64,000 nucleotides of DNA, taken from positions 29,611,230 through 29,675,229 of the forward strand of contig CM048854.1 of NCBI GenBank assembly GCA_026545225.1. The letters run 5' to 3'. Within the stretch, counting starts at the first letter, position 1. Each line of letters opens with the position of its first letter. The DNA is from Cornus controversa (Eukaryota > Streptophyta > Magnoliopsida > Cornales > Cornaceae). Made by a program: the position numbers and the translations under genes. Below the pieces are notes generated by a model. That model worked only from the letters and a program-made list of their open reading frames with translations, searched no databases and was not told where the DNA came from. Of this stretch, positions 34,901-46,941 are shown in pieces.

Positions 34901-35200
34901 TTCCCTCTGTCTCAACTTCCTAAGCATAAATTATTCAACTCATAAGCGTGTTATTGAGTGGTAAAATAGTAATTTATAAAAACATAATTGTGTCAAAGTC
35001 TCCTAAGCTAGAATACTCACAAAATGCAATAAAACTGAAAAGGGGCACATCTAGATATTGGATATGGAAACATGACACTTGTAGCTCTTTTAGCAGAAAT
35101 AAAAGCAAGTATACACTCACACAAAACACAGAAACATGCACGCGCATGCTCACATGCAGAGAGAGATCATCTTCAGTCCATTTAACTTTAGTCCTTCAAA
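31912..35200. other. Intergenic, no gene recognised
   Basis: Only short open frames without domain or codon support. It contains a (TA)n(GA)n microsatellite at 33,235-33,262 and general AT-rich DNA. I found no homology elsewhere in the window. Confidence 0.5.
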
Positions 35201-35205
35201 AAATT

Positions 35206-35725
35206 ATTTATTTATTCTTTTTTCATTGGAAGGAAACTCACTCACTTTGGAAGGTAGAGGATATACCATTTGGCTACACCCCTTGGTGGTCTTCAAAAAG
35301 CTTCTCTACTCTATTCAACTTCACCAAAGAGCTTCATAGTTGGATTGTACTAGAGAATTAACCAGATAGAGATTACAGCCTCCTGCAAGAATTTTAATAA
35401 AAATTAGTAGACAGCACAACAAATCCTACCATGTCACAAAGATAAGTGACTTGACTGAACATCAAGTAATTCTACCCTGCTGAATTGAAATGCCATCATA
35501 CATGACATGAATGTGTTAGTAAATATACAGAATTTTAATCTTACCACTTGAATCTTTAAATTCTACAAGAATACCAAACTATAGGAGTTACAGTCGTCAC
35601 ACGTAGTCATCCCCATTTGCGTTTAAGTCTTAGTACTAGGTTGCATCACAGGAGAGCGAAGATTGGTGTTAGCATTCTAGAGGAAGGGCATGAGAGATTG
35701 AAAGAACCAAGTTTCAAGATGTTTA
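35206..35725. repeat. Duplicated intergenic block, copy B
   Basis: Nearly identical to 2,966-3,500. The right edge fuses directly to PPR-2 coding sequence. Confidence 0.8.
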
Positions 35726-35729
35726 AACT

Positions 35730-37360
35730 TCCCTCCTAATACATCCTTGGACTATAGTATTGTAAGTGACACTATTAGGCAAGCAACCAGCCTCGTCCAT
35801 TTTCCTGAGCAGCTTTTCAGCTTCCTCCAGGAGTCCTTCTAGACAAAGTCCCTTTATTAGTATAGTATACATCTTAACATCAGGCTGTAGCCTTTTAAGA
35901 AAAAGGTTACCATAAAGACCTCAAGCAACATCAAATTTTCCATTCTTGCAAAGTCCATAATTGAAAATGTTGTAAATAGAAATATGAGAATTTAATCCAT
36001 GGCTTTCCATCATGCGAAATATTGACAATGCTTCATAAATGTGCCCATTTTTGCACAGGCCATCCAACAGGACACAGTATGTGTAAATATCTGGAATTTG
36101 GCCCCTAGCTTGCATCTCATTCAGAAGCTTTCTCGCTACAGCACATCTACCATTTCGGAACAATCCCTGCAGCATAGTGTTGTAAGTACCAATTGTAGGT
36201 TCCAATCCTTTACTGGGCATTTCTCGCAAGAGATGCATGGCCTCATCAATCTTCATTTGTTTGCAATATCCATTGATTAAAATGGTATAGGTAAAAGTGT
36301 TCGGCACAATTCCCCTGTCCACCATGGAATTGAATGCTTTCATTGCTTCAGCCATCTACCCTTGCAAACAATATCCATCGATCAAAGCACTGTAAGTGAC
36401 TACATTACGATCCTCACCTCTTTGAATCATGATTTCAACTATATTCTCTGCATCTTTTACCATCCCTTCTTTGCAAAGTGCATCTACCATAACACTGAAG
36501 GTACATACATTTGGGAAAATTTCCCGATCCACCATCTCATGCAATAATCTTTCAGCGTCTTTCCATTGACCAAAATTGCAAAGTCCGTGAATCAATGAAC
36601 TGTATGTGATAACATCAGGCAAGATGCCTTTCTGTATCATTTCGGAGAAAAGGACCAAAGCATCATCTACCATTCTGTCCTTGCAAAGACTCTCGATTAT
36701 CGTGTTATACACTACTACTAAGTTAGCACTAGAAATACTTGTTTTCTCCATAGCCTTAAGTAGCCCAATGGCCATGCTAGTGTTCCCTATTTTGCAAAGC
36801 CCATTTATCACCGTGTCATACGTAACCTCATTAGGTCGAATCTCTTTCTCTCTCAAGAGCTTGTTGAATAATTCCATTGTCGCGACAATTTTACGTTTTA
36901 TCAGAGTGGTGAAGGTAGCCACATTTGGTACATATGCTCATGTTATACCCATTCATCGGAATACCCAACACACACATTTTTTTGTATAGAGAAACAACAG
37001 TTGAGTAATGTTTCATTCTGGTAATAGAGCCTAATAGTTTATTAAATTCAATAACAGAAGGCAGAGGTCGCGTTCGGACCATCCGATTGAATAAATTGAC
37101 AGGTCTTCAAGTTTATTATGATTAATATTATTATTGTAAGAAACCCCAATTCTTGGCTTCTCAGATAGTGATTTGCGAATTGTAGCAGCAGCAGCATGAG
37201 AGTGAAATGAAGTAACAGCTGGTAATGGGTTGAGGGTTAGAGAGAGAATCAGAAACGAAGTACCTTTTGGGGAGTGGAAGTAATCATGAAAGGGAAATAA
37301 CAATCTTCTGCAAACCAAAGCAATAGCTTCAGCCCCATTTCTTTTCAATGTCGTCTTCAT
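35730..37360 (-). pseudogene. PPR-2: broken RFL-PPR gene
   Basis: Homologous along its length to PPR-1 and PPR-3, with the same start (MKTTLKRNG at 37,360). Defects: a 1-bp deletion near 37,098 just after KLED; a deletion of about 75-100 bp in the second repeat (near 36,940) and a smaller one in the third (near 36,885); a CAG-to-TAG stop at 36,356-36,358; a TGG-to-TGA stop at 35,921-35,923; and loss of the last ~55 codons, where the gene is fused to the block ending at 35,725. Surviving repeats carry code pairs that differ from both intact genes (repeat 5 ND, repeat 6 SN). The 5' flank still has the TATA-like stretch at about 37,420. It cannot make a full PPR protein. Confidence 0.93.
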
Positions 37361-39430
37361 CTTCGACTGTTTCTCTCAGAAATGAGCTGAGCACGGAGCA
37401 ACGTGTTCGGATCCGATTACTTTATATTTGTATACGGAGCTTTTAAGCTCCAACTCTTGTCAGGTCTGTTTATTATTTTGGTAAAAATAAAACTTTTTGG
37501 GTGAGTTTGGTAGGAAAGAAATAGAAGGAAAAGAAATGAAAGGATTTGAAGGGTTATGATTTTGTGTGTTTGGTATGAAATTTTTAAAGAAAAGAAAAGG
37601 AAATGGAATGATTTGGAGGGATAAATTAAGGGTGAATAGTTGCTTTTGTTATCCTTTCAAAAATGAGAATAAATGGAAGAAAATGAAAGAAAATGCTATT
37701 TTTTTAATGAAACTTTGTTAATACCAACTTTGACTTTATTTTGATAAAAGCTAAAACTTGTTCTTTTAAATATAAAATGGTATAATGGAAAAAAATTTAA
37801 ATTGTTTCATTTTCTTTCTTTCCCCTAACATGTTAGCTATCATTTCTTTTTTTTTCCTTTACTAATCAACCAAACACGATAAAAGTTTAACATTATCATT
37901 TCCTTTCTTTTATTTTCTTTTCTCTCATTACTAATGTTATCATTTCATTTCTTTTCCATTCTACCAAACAAAGCCTTATCTACAAGGACTTGTTTGCAAC
38001 CGGGTGATGTATTGTAGCGAAACAAAATATTGTGTTTTTGTTGCGATTTGAATAGTATCACATTTGTTCTCGAATAGAGGTACAAATAGGAAACAAAATA
38101 TATCACATTTGTTTTTCAATCCTGCAATACTTTTTTACTAAACATATTTTTATTTTATTCCTTTCAAAAATCTTGTAACAAATTTTATGTTACCAAATAT
38201 ACTTTCAATCACCATTTAACACATTCTACAACAAAAATATTATTTATGTTTTGAATGAAAACAAAAACACAAACGAAAACGGTTGCCAAACAAGTCCTAT
38301 GGGCGTTCACTAACATAAACATTTCATGTTTTCTGTTGTCAAATCTCAAAAAAGAGAAATAAAAACAAAAATCATGTTTATTAATTTGTTTTTGTTTTTT
38401 TCGTATGTTTTTCATTTTTGGCTAGAAAGGAGAAAACATTTTCTAATTCCACCACCACTAATTTAAATATTTTAACTTGGCCTCTTTTTTTTTCAAAAAA
38501 AACTTTTTTATCTAAACATGAAACTGCATCCACATTGTCCTTGGGATTTGAACCCTCACCCTTACACTTTCAAAGTTAAAAAAGTATCACAAGGCTATTA
38601 GCTTGGTGTGCTTTTCTAATTGAAAGGATGAATTATTAGATAGACCCTAAACCATTTGGTCGAGAACAATCAAAACTCTCCAACTAAAAAAATTGGACAT
38701 AAAAAGTTTAATAAAATATTATAAAAAAACTTGAACAACAGTTTCGATTGAATTGAACCATCAAATGACTTGCGTTCCTAGATCATCAAATAATTTCTCT
38801 AATAGACTGTAGACGGGATGACAAGAAAAATAGTGTAATTTATGGCCTCTTTTTGACACAACGCCATCATCTCTCGCTCCTTTAAATAAAGCTGACACGT
38901 TTGCTTGCGTGATAACCTGTAATTAGCCGAGAGCATGTAATAATTTCTTGTAAAATGGATGATGCATATGTAAATTGCTTGGAAAAATTGGAGTATCAAA
39001 CTTTGATTGCATTGCCAAGAAAACATATAATTTAAGTGATGATAGATTGCAACATAAAAGTGAATGAGCTTTTAAGACCATCGGAAGCACTTGGTTCACA
39101 CTTTACAAATAAAAAATTAAATTTTACGGTGAAATTTAAGCTTTCAGTGACTTTCAAACTCTTGAACTGAACTACAGCCTTTAGAGCTATTAGAGATTAT
39201 TTGATCAGAGAACGTCTTTCCATCAGCCTTTTGATCTAGTTCAATCACAACTTTTCAATTAGAAAAAGGGGGCCCATAAAATTTTAGTAAGATAGTATAA
39301 AAAAAATTCAAACATGAGTTTTGATTGGACTTAACATCAATTCGCTTATGATTAGGACCATCTAATAATTTATCTATACTCGTGACTTGTATGGAAAACG
39401 AAGACTTAAAATTCTAAAAGAGACGTAACA
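37361..39430 (-). repeat. 5' flank of PPR-2
   Basis: Homologous to 3,990-5,030 (lost gene) and, in its distal part, to 47,640-48,300 (PPR-3). A TATA-like motif, read on minus as aatataaag, lies at 37,421-37,429. No gene. Several (A/T)-rich low-complexity stretches. Confidence 0.65.
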
Positions 39431-41130
39431 CCAAAAATTATTCTACACTACAACAATGGAATTTGACAATTTGTGCATGACAATTTGCACATGGGAGATG
39501 CTCATTTGGAGGAGAAATTATTTCATATATGTGACTATCACATAGTATTATGATCACTACAATTATATCATTCACCCTGAGGCTCAAGTGTAACTAATTG
39601 TATTTCATCTAACCATATGCATAATGTTAGGAAGGAAATAATGCAAACAAAGAATTACAACAAAGTAAAAAATTAAACAAAAAATATGCGATGATAACAA
39701 AACAAAAAAATCAAAACACTTTAAACACATAGGCTTGACATGGTTCATTTTATAGCAATGTCAACATGTGAAGACGAAGAAAGATTTCACTATATGAAGA
39801 AGAAAGCGCAAGTCTCCAAAACCCCAACTCTTAATACACTATTTTATCTCTCGCTCTCTATTTTGTATTTTCCCTATTCAGTATGAACAATTCAAACCAT
39901 AGTACACCCTTATATGTACCAGGTTGGAGTCGGGTTAGAATACAACCCGGACCTTGAATTCAGGAAACAACTCAACAAAACCTATATAAACTTTGATACA
40001 ATATGTGACCTCCACTAGTTAGTCCAAATCTTAACCATTACACGAAGCAAAATTTTGAATTTTCCCACATCTTCTTCCACATCATTTAGTTGCGCAGGTA
40101 ACATCTGTATTCATAGGTGTCTCTCTAGACATTGAAAAAGCAAAGAAATATTACTCCAAATAAAATATAAGATATCGAAAAGATAGATATGTCAATCTTC
40201 CTTCAATTCCAAATCCAAGGCAACAATTCAATGCTCCCAAACACAAGGTTAATATTTTCATAATTTGTCAATGTCCACTATTCCATCGTTGGATAACTTG
40301 GATTTAAAACACACTCTCTTATCCTCTTGATTTATCGGTTAAAAACTCGAGCTCTCAGTGATTTGTATTCACGAAAGCCTTTTCCTTTTATACATGTGGT
40401 GATAAGATGAGTAACATGTAATTTCTCCATAAAGTTTTAGTCAAAATTTAGCTTTGCTTAGCAATCCTATGGGCACTTCAATATTGTAAGCTTCACAGTT
40501 GACTGATAACATGCAATGAGAAATATGGTGCAATCTAATGCTTCTTTTTGACACAAGGTCATTGTCTCTCTCTTCAATCCACACATAAATATATGTAGAT
40601 ATATTTAAACTATTCTCTTAATAGAACAAGAATGTTTTTAATAGTACTCATCATCTCTTTTACAATGCCCCAAATGTGCACCAATTTAAGGACAGTAGGC
40701 CCAACAAATCCCACTGCAAAATGGGGGAGGTATATGCAGATAAACTGATTTTGATTGCATTGCCACAGAATGCCAGGGAAACATGTACAAGTTAGAAGTT
40801 CATGAAATACCATTTTGGCATTATTGATCAACAACTCAAACTTACAATGAGAATAGTGTTTCTATTTTGTTATAATAATTCTATTCTGAAACATTCCTCT
40901 GTGAGTCCACCATTGTTGTTCAATTATAAGGCCTCGACTGATTGGTCGAGGTCTAGAACTCAAACTCACCATTGTTGTATTTGAATATGTTGTGACTTGT
41001 CCTCTCATGAATTTTCTGATAACTGTTTTTGTTTTTTGTTCTTTGGAAATTGAAAATAAAAAAACTATACAATAATCTGTATGGTTGACAGTTTTGAAAA
41101 CTGTTTTTAGAATACTCAGTTAAAAAAAAA
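39431..41130. other. Intergenic, no gene recognised
   Basis: Short open frames only. The part around 40,440-40,830 shares weak words with other PPR 5' flanks (ttgattgcattgcc, agaagttcatgaaata), so it is probably diverged cluster backbone. Confidence 0.45.
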
Positions 41131-41139
41131 AAAAGTGCA

Positions 41140-41590
41140 TGTCAGATATGTTGGATTGTACATGAGAATTAAGCAGATATAGATTATAGTATCCTGCAAG
41201 AATTTTAATAAAAATTAGTAGACAGCACAGCAAATCCTACCATGTCACAAGGATAAGTGACTGCATACCAAGTTCTACCCTTCTGAATTGAAATTCCATC
41301 ATATATGGCATGAATGTGTTAGTAAATATAAAGTGAGTCTTAGTACTAGGTTCTTTAATTTCTATTAGAATGCCAAATTAAGTTCTTAGTACTAGGTTTC
41401 TTTTACAAAACCAGTAAGAAAAGTAAGCATTTAAATCGTATCAGCATAAAACCAGTAAGTAAAAAAGTAAGCATTTAAATCGTATCAGCATGAGAGAAGA
41501 TAACAAATTACAGAGGTCAAGCTAGAAATTATCATTAAAAGCATCAAACAGAATCACAATCTTGGACTTGGAAGGCCAAATTTACAACTG
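41140..41590. repeat. Duplicated intergenic block plus outer 3' flank of PPR-3
   Basis: 41,150-41,330 matches 3,108-3,300 and 35,340-35,540. 41,395-41,520 matches 9,615-9,700 and holds a short direct repeat (accagtaag ... agtaagcatttaaatcgtatcagcat twice). Confidence 0.7.
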
Positions 41591-41953
41591 AAACAGGAAA
41601 CTCACTGGCACAAAAAAACTACATTTTTCTTCTCATAGCCATTTGTTACCGTCACGGTTCACCCAATTACGACCCAACAATCCCCTTCAATAATAATAAT
41701 GGCAGCTCCCAAATTCCATTCCACAGACCACTTAAGTGCTTGTTTTGCTACAAGAGCTTCAGCTAAATTTACTGAGGGGGATTTTCAAATGCTCCGGCAG
41801 TCTTCATGAGTCAAAAATTGTTGCAACAAAGAGCTATCCAAATCTTTAGTGTGGGGTTGAATAATTGGGATCAAACACAAAAATCAGCAACATCAGGGAG
41901 CAAAGCGTCCTGCCAAACATCCACTCGATCTCCCTCAGCAATACAACATCTCA
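41591..41953 (-). mobile_element. LINE ORF2 relic (copy in PPR-3 flank)
   Basis: The minus strand encodes AEGDRVDVWQDALLPDV (about 41,885-41,940) and AEALVAKQALKWSVEWNLG (about 41,710-41,765). It is the same relic as 9,690-10,247 and was therefore duplicated with the flank. Interrupted frames. Confidence 0.65.
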
Positions 41954-42092
41954 AGTAGGGGTGACAATTTCCTCCGCCTGGCGGGTTTCCGCCCCAGTCC
42001 GCCCCTAATGGAAGGGATTTGGTCCGCCCTTAATAGGAGTAGGGGTGGGTATGGGTTTTTTAAGAAAACCCGTCTAGTACCCGCCCACCCAG

Positions 42093-42132
<40 letters not shown>

Positions 42133-42613
42133 CATAATTGTATGAAGTGTGCTATTTCTTTTATTATTATATTACTTATATAAATATAGTATACTAGATA
42201 TATGACAGTCATTAGGGTTAAATTGTTCTGCGCTATTTCTCTATTTATCTTATGGCTAAAAGAGAACTCTCTCTATCTTGTGTAGATAATAGATTTATAA
42301 TAAAAAAAATTCTTGAAGACCAAAACCGTTTCTATCTCCATCTACATATGTATGTATGTTTGTGTCATTTTCTTTGGTCTTATATATTGGGGTTTTGACT
42401 GTACGAATGTTGTATCATCGTTAAGGTAAATTTAGCCCAAATATCGAATTCAAAGCAAATAAAGCAAAAGATTTTAAGGATTTTGTTATTCCTTTCTTTC
42501 TCTAAATAAGACGGTGATGATATGCTTACCACAAACCTGTTAGGGTTCTTAACGGAAGATGAATTTAGTATTTTCTTGACGGGGCGGGTAGGGTTTTGGC
42601 ATACCCACCCCGT
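41954..42613. mobile_element. 660-bp insertion, possible hAT-like non-autonomous element
   Basis: Exactly absent from the PPR-1 flank, where catctca is followed directly by tgccatac. The ends are agtaggggtgacaa and, reversed, acggggtgggtatgcc, sharing only ggggtg-type termini, and no target duplication is visible. The interior has a (TA)n tract (42,093-42,127) and no coding domain. The taggggtg-ac start links it to hAT-like ends at 46,128 and 21,476. Confidence 0.5.
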
Positions 42614-42996
42614 TGCCATACCGAATTACCTCTCCACTATACCAAACACTCTTCCCTGCAATGTTTTTAAATTGAAAAATGCTCCACTTGGATAAATTCA
42701 CATCTTTTTATCTTCTTAGCTACTGAACATGCATAAAAGTTTTCCGCATTCATAATAGACAAACAGAAATTAAATGTTAGGAATCATTCAAGCGCAATTA
42801 TTTTTTGGTGATTCAATCCATTTAGTGATTGCAGTCAAATGATCACATTCTACACAAGGATGATGCCTAAAAACTATCTAGCAAGATAGTTTCGCAACAG
42901 TAATTACAAACGGATTATGGAATATATCCAATAATCCTAACAAATAAACACCGACAATATTATCCAACCTGAGAAGTGCAGAAATCCATGCAACAC
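42614..42996 (-). repeat. 3' flank of PPR-3
   Basis: Homologous to 10,205-10,592 and 3,635-3,960; expected to hold the 3'UTR. Confidence 0.65.
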
Positions 42997-44871
42997 TTAG
43001 GCTTGGACATTCAAGTTTTCCTTTGGCATGAACTTCTGAATCATTTTGAGGAGTGTAGGGTCTTGACCAGTAGTGTAGAGTGGATGTAGTAACATAGAAA
43101 AAGTAGACGAATCCGGGGAAAAACCCTTCTCGGTCATTTCCTCTAAAAGTGCCACTCCCTTGTCACACTTTTCCTTCCAAATACATCCTTGAATAATAGT
43201 GTTGTAAGTGACACTATCAGGCAAGCAACCAGCCTCTTCCATTTTCCTGAGTAGCTCTTCAGCTTCCTCCAGTAGTCCTCGTACACAAAGTCCCTTCATT
43301 AGTATAGTATACGTCTTAACATTAGGCTGTAGCCTTTTAAGAGAAAGGTTACCATAAAGGCCCCAAGCAACATCAAATTTTCCAATCTTGCAAAGTCCAT
43401 CAATGAGGATGTTGTAAATAGAAATATGAGAACTTAATCCCTGGCTTTCCATCATGTGAAATATTGACAACGCTTCAGAAACGTGCCCGTTTTTGCACAG
43501 GCCATCCAACAGGACACAGTAAGTGTAAATATTTGGAATTTGGCCCCTAGCTTGCATCTCATTCAGAAGCTTTCTCGCTGCAGAACATCTACCATTTCGG
43601 AACAACCCCTGCAGCATAATTGTGTAAGTATCAATTGTAGGTTCCAATCCTTTACTGGGCATTTCTCGCAAGAGATGCATGGCCTCATCAATCTTCATCT
43701 GTATGCAATATCCATTGATTAAAGTGTTATAGGTGATATTATTTGGCACAATTCCCCTGTCCACCATGGAATTGAATGCTTTCATTGCTTCATCCATCTG
43801 CCCTTGCAAACAATATCCATCAATCAAAGCACTGTAAGTGACTACATTAGGATCCTCACCTCTTTGAATCATGATTTCAACTATATTCGCTGCATCTTTT
43901 ACCATCCCTTCTTTGCAAAGTGCATCTACCAAAATACTGAAGGTACATACATTTGGAAAAATTTCCCGATCCACCATCTCATTCAATAATTTTTTAGCGT
44001 CTTTCCATCGACCAGAATTGCAAAGTCCATGAATCAATGAATTGTATGTGATAACATTAGGCAAGATGCCTTTCTGAATCATTTCAGAGAAAAGGATCAA
44101 AGCATCATCTACCATTCTGTCCTTGCAAAGGCTATCTATTATTGCACTATACACTACTAAGTCAGCACTAGAAATCCTTGTTTTCTCCAAAGCCCTAAGT
44201 AGCCCAATGGCCATGCTAGTATTCCCTGTTTTGCAAAGACCATTTACCACTGTTATATACATGATTTCATTAGGTTCAATCTGTTTCTCCCTCAACAGCA
44301 GCAGCTTGTTGAATAACTCCATTGCCTCGGCACTTTTACTTTCTAAGAAAAGCCCTTTTATCAGAGTGGTGAAGGTAGTCGCATCTGGTACATATCCACG
44401 TTTGAATAGGTCGGCTAAAGTAGCAAACCCGAAACCGACTCGATTCAGGTGGCAATAACAGTTGATTACAATGTTCATGGTGTAAATATCAACAGAAATA
44501 CCCAGCAAACGCATTTCATTGTACAGACTGACAACAGCTGAGTAATGTTTCATTCTGGTAATAGAACCTAATAGTTTATTAAATTCAATAACAGAAGGCA
44601 GAGGTCGCGTTCGGACCATCCGATTGAATAAATTGAAAGCGTCTTCAAGTTTATTAGGATTAATTCTTGGCTTCTCTGACAGTGATTTGCGAATTGAAGT
44701 AGTAGAATAAGAGTGAAATGAAGTAACAGATGATAATGGGTTTAGGGTTATAGAGAGAATGAGAAATGAAGTACCTTTTGGGAAATAGAAGTAATCATGA
44801 AGAGGAAATATCAATCTTGTGCAAACCAAAGCAACAGCTTCAGACCCATTTCTCTTCAATGTCGTCTTCAT
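42997..44871 (-). CDS. PPR-3: Restorer-of-fertility-like P-class PPR protein
   Basis: Intronless, 624 aa, the closest relative of PPR-1 and built the same way: likely mitochondrial presequence (about 1-60), the RFL hallmark LFNRMVRTRPLPSV, then 15 PPR motifs with the same 39-residue third repeat and no C-terminal catalytic domain. Base-specifying pairs, repeats 1-14: ND, ND, TN, TD, SN, NN, SN, SN, NT, TN, CH, NN, TD, ND. Seven of these differ from PPR-1 (repeats 4, 5, 6, 9, 10, 12, 13), so it should bind a different RNA. It keeps a TATA-like element about 110 nt upstream and has no transposon between promoter and ATG. It is the best candidate for an active restorer-type gene here. Likely role, from the family only: processing or silencing of a mitochondrial transcript. 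Confidence 0.93.
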   Translation of the reverse strand: MKTTLKRNGSEAVALVCTRLIFPLHDYFYFPKGTSFLILSITLNPLSSVTSFHSYSTTSIRKSLSEKPRINPNKLEDAFNLFNRMVRTRPLPSVIEFNKLLGSITRMKHYSAVVSLYNEMRLLGISVDIYTMNIVINCYCHLNRVGFGFATLADLFKRGYVPDATTFTTLIKGLFLESKSAEAMELFNKLLLLREKQIEPNEIMYITVVNGLCKTGNTSMAIGLLRALEKTRISSADLVVYSAIIDSLCKDRMVDDALILFSEMIQKGILPNVITYNSLIHGLCNSGRWKDAKKLLNEMVDREIFPNVCTFSILVDALCKEGMVKDAANIVEIMIQRGEDPNVVTYSALIDGYCLQGQMDEAMKAFNSMVDRGIVPNNITYNTLINGYCIQMKIDEAMHLLREMPSKGLEPTIDTYTIMLQGLFRNGRCSAARKLLNEMQARGQIPNIYTYCVLLDGLCKNGHVSEALSIFHMMESQGLSSHISIYNILIDGLCKIGKFDVAWGLYGNLSLKRLQPNVKTYTILMKGLCVRGLLEEAEELLRKMEEAGCLPDSVTYNTIIQGCIWKEKCDKGVALLEEMTEKGFSPDSSTFSMLLHPLYTTGQDPTLLKMIQKFMPKENLNVQA

Positions 44872-44980
44872 CTTCGACTGTTAGTTTCTCTCAGAAATGA
44901 GCTGAGCAGTGTGTCTCTCATTTATGGTTTGTGTAACAGTGATTTACACCTGGGTTAGATGCTGCTCCGGATCCGATTAC

Positions 44981-44990
44981 TTTATATATG
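44981..44990 (-). promoter_or_regulatory. TATA-like element of PPR-3
   Basis: The minus strand reads catatataaa, about 110 nt upstream of the ATG, implying a leader of about 80 nt. The equivalent stretch is kept upstream of PPR-2 (37,421) but is absent upstream of PPR-1. Confidence 0.5.
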
Positions 44991-46897
44991 AATATGGATC
45001 CTTTTATGCTTTTGTGGGAATTAATTACTACACTTTTCCTCAAATATAAATTTCAATCTGCACTTATAATTTAAACCTAGTTAAACCTACTTATAAATAA
45101 TTCGTTTAGTGTTAGCTTGAATTTTCAATGAAATGTTTTCTTATATTGAAACATTAGAAACATTATTTTGTTAACATTATTAGATTTCTTTTGATTGTTC
45201 TTTTCAAATAATTAAAATTACTATAGAGTCTTGAAATTTATAGAGATTATTTCAATTTCAATAAAAATTATCATGCAATGTTCTAATCCAATACATTGAA
45301 TTAAAAATAATTTTAATTAATATTTAAGTTTATGAATTTATTATTTTTGAAAAAAAAAATTATCATGACATTATTCTACGTTGCTCTAACTAATTTAAAA
45401 TTTCTAACTCAGTCACCTTTTTTTCTTCTTTTACTTTGAAATGAGAGAAGATATATAAAAAATAAAAACATTCTCACTATGAGTCCACCATTGTTATTTA
45501 TTTATTTAGTTTTTACTTTTTTATCCTAACGTGAAACTCAGGCACCCACATTGTCCCTCAGACTTGATTACACTTTTTTTTTTTTTTTTATCTTGACGAA
45601 GTACTACTAGACTACAATATTTGATCTACACTTTTTATTTTAATATAAATTTCATTTTGCACATTTAAATTTACATATTTAAGAGTTACAACATGTTTAG
45701 TGTTGATGTGATTTTCATTGCAACATTATTTTATATTGAACTAGTAAAAAGTAGCAAGTAATAAAAAGTTATGAGATATTTAGGATCCATTATCTTAAAA
45801 AGTTTTCATGAATTGTTTTTCAGTTTCCATGAAAACTTTTTAAGTGACTGCAGTTTCTTGATAAGAAAAAAAGTAATTCAAATTATTGAGTTAGAGACTC
45901 ATATTTTAATAGTATTTCAATATCAAAAGAAATAATCATTCAATGATCATAATATGAAAATTAACTGAGTACAATTATAAATGAATAAAAATATTATCAA
46001 TCAATGTTTAAGTTTTTGAATTTATTATTTTGGGAAAAAGAACAAATTGTTGAATGTTACTCCCCCTAAATTAAATTTCTAACTTCAGGATATTATATGG
46101 CCTCTTTTTGGCACAATGCCCACCCCTTAGGGGTGGCAATTTGAGTTCGCAGGTCCAGGTCCCAATATTTTTTTGATAGACAGTAATAAGAAAATGGGCA
46201 CACAGCTTGAACACGAACATGACCCACTTATTAAAGTGGTGTTGTGTTATTGGGAGGAATTGAAGTTGATCGAGAACCACTTCTAAATTACTGTGATATT
46301 TTTGCCACTAATCTACCAATGACTTTTGTTTACATATGCCACAATAATAATATTTAATCTATAATAATGAAAGTTTGAACTTAATAAAGTTTGAAACATT
46401 AATTAAATTACAATAATATTTCTCCCCTAATTTTGAATCTAACTAACAAACGTTATTAATTATATTAACTAAGTAATTAAATCAATAACACAATTTTCAC
46501 TATCTTGAAATCAAATAAAAACATTAATCCCACTCAAATAATAGAGCATTTAGAATAAACATTAAGTATATATTTCATTGAATTAACATATTTTTTAATA
46601 TATATTAATGTTGAAGTATTATTAGCAACAAATAATGGAGTGATTTAACTCATATTACTTTAACTATTATATGTTATAATATATATCTCGGGACAATAAA
46701 GAAAAACTTAATTTCATAAAATTAGATATTTAGATTAAATGGTTTAAACTCGTCAATTATTCTAATTGATTTTTTAGACACTTAACTAATTAATCAGAAT
46801 TTGAAGAAATATAAGAAAATAGTTTAACTTATATTACTTATAATTGTTATATGTTATATTATATATCTCAGGACACTAAAGAACAATTATGGCCATC

Positions 46898-46941
<44 letters not shown>

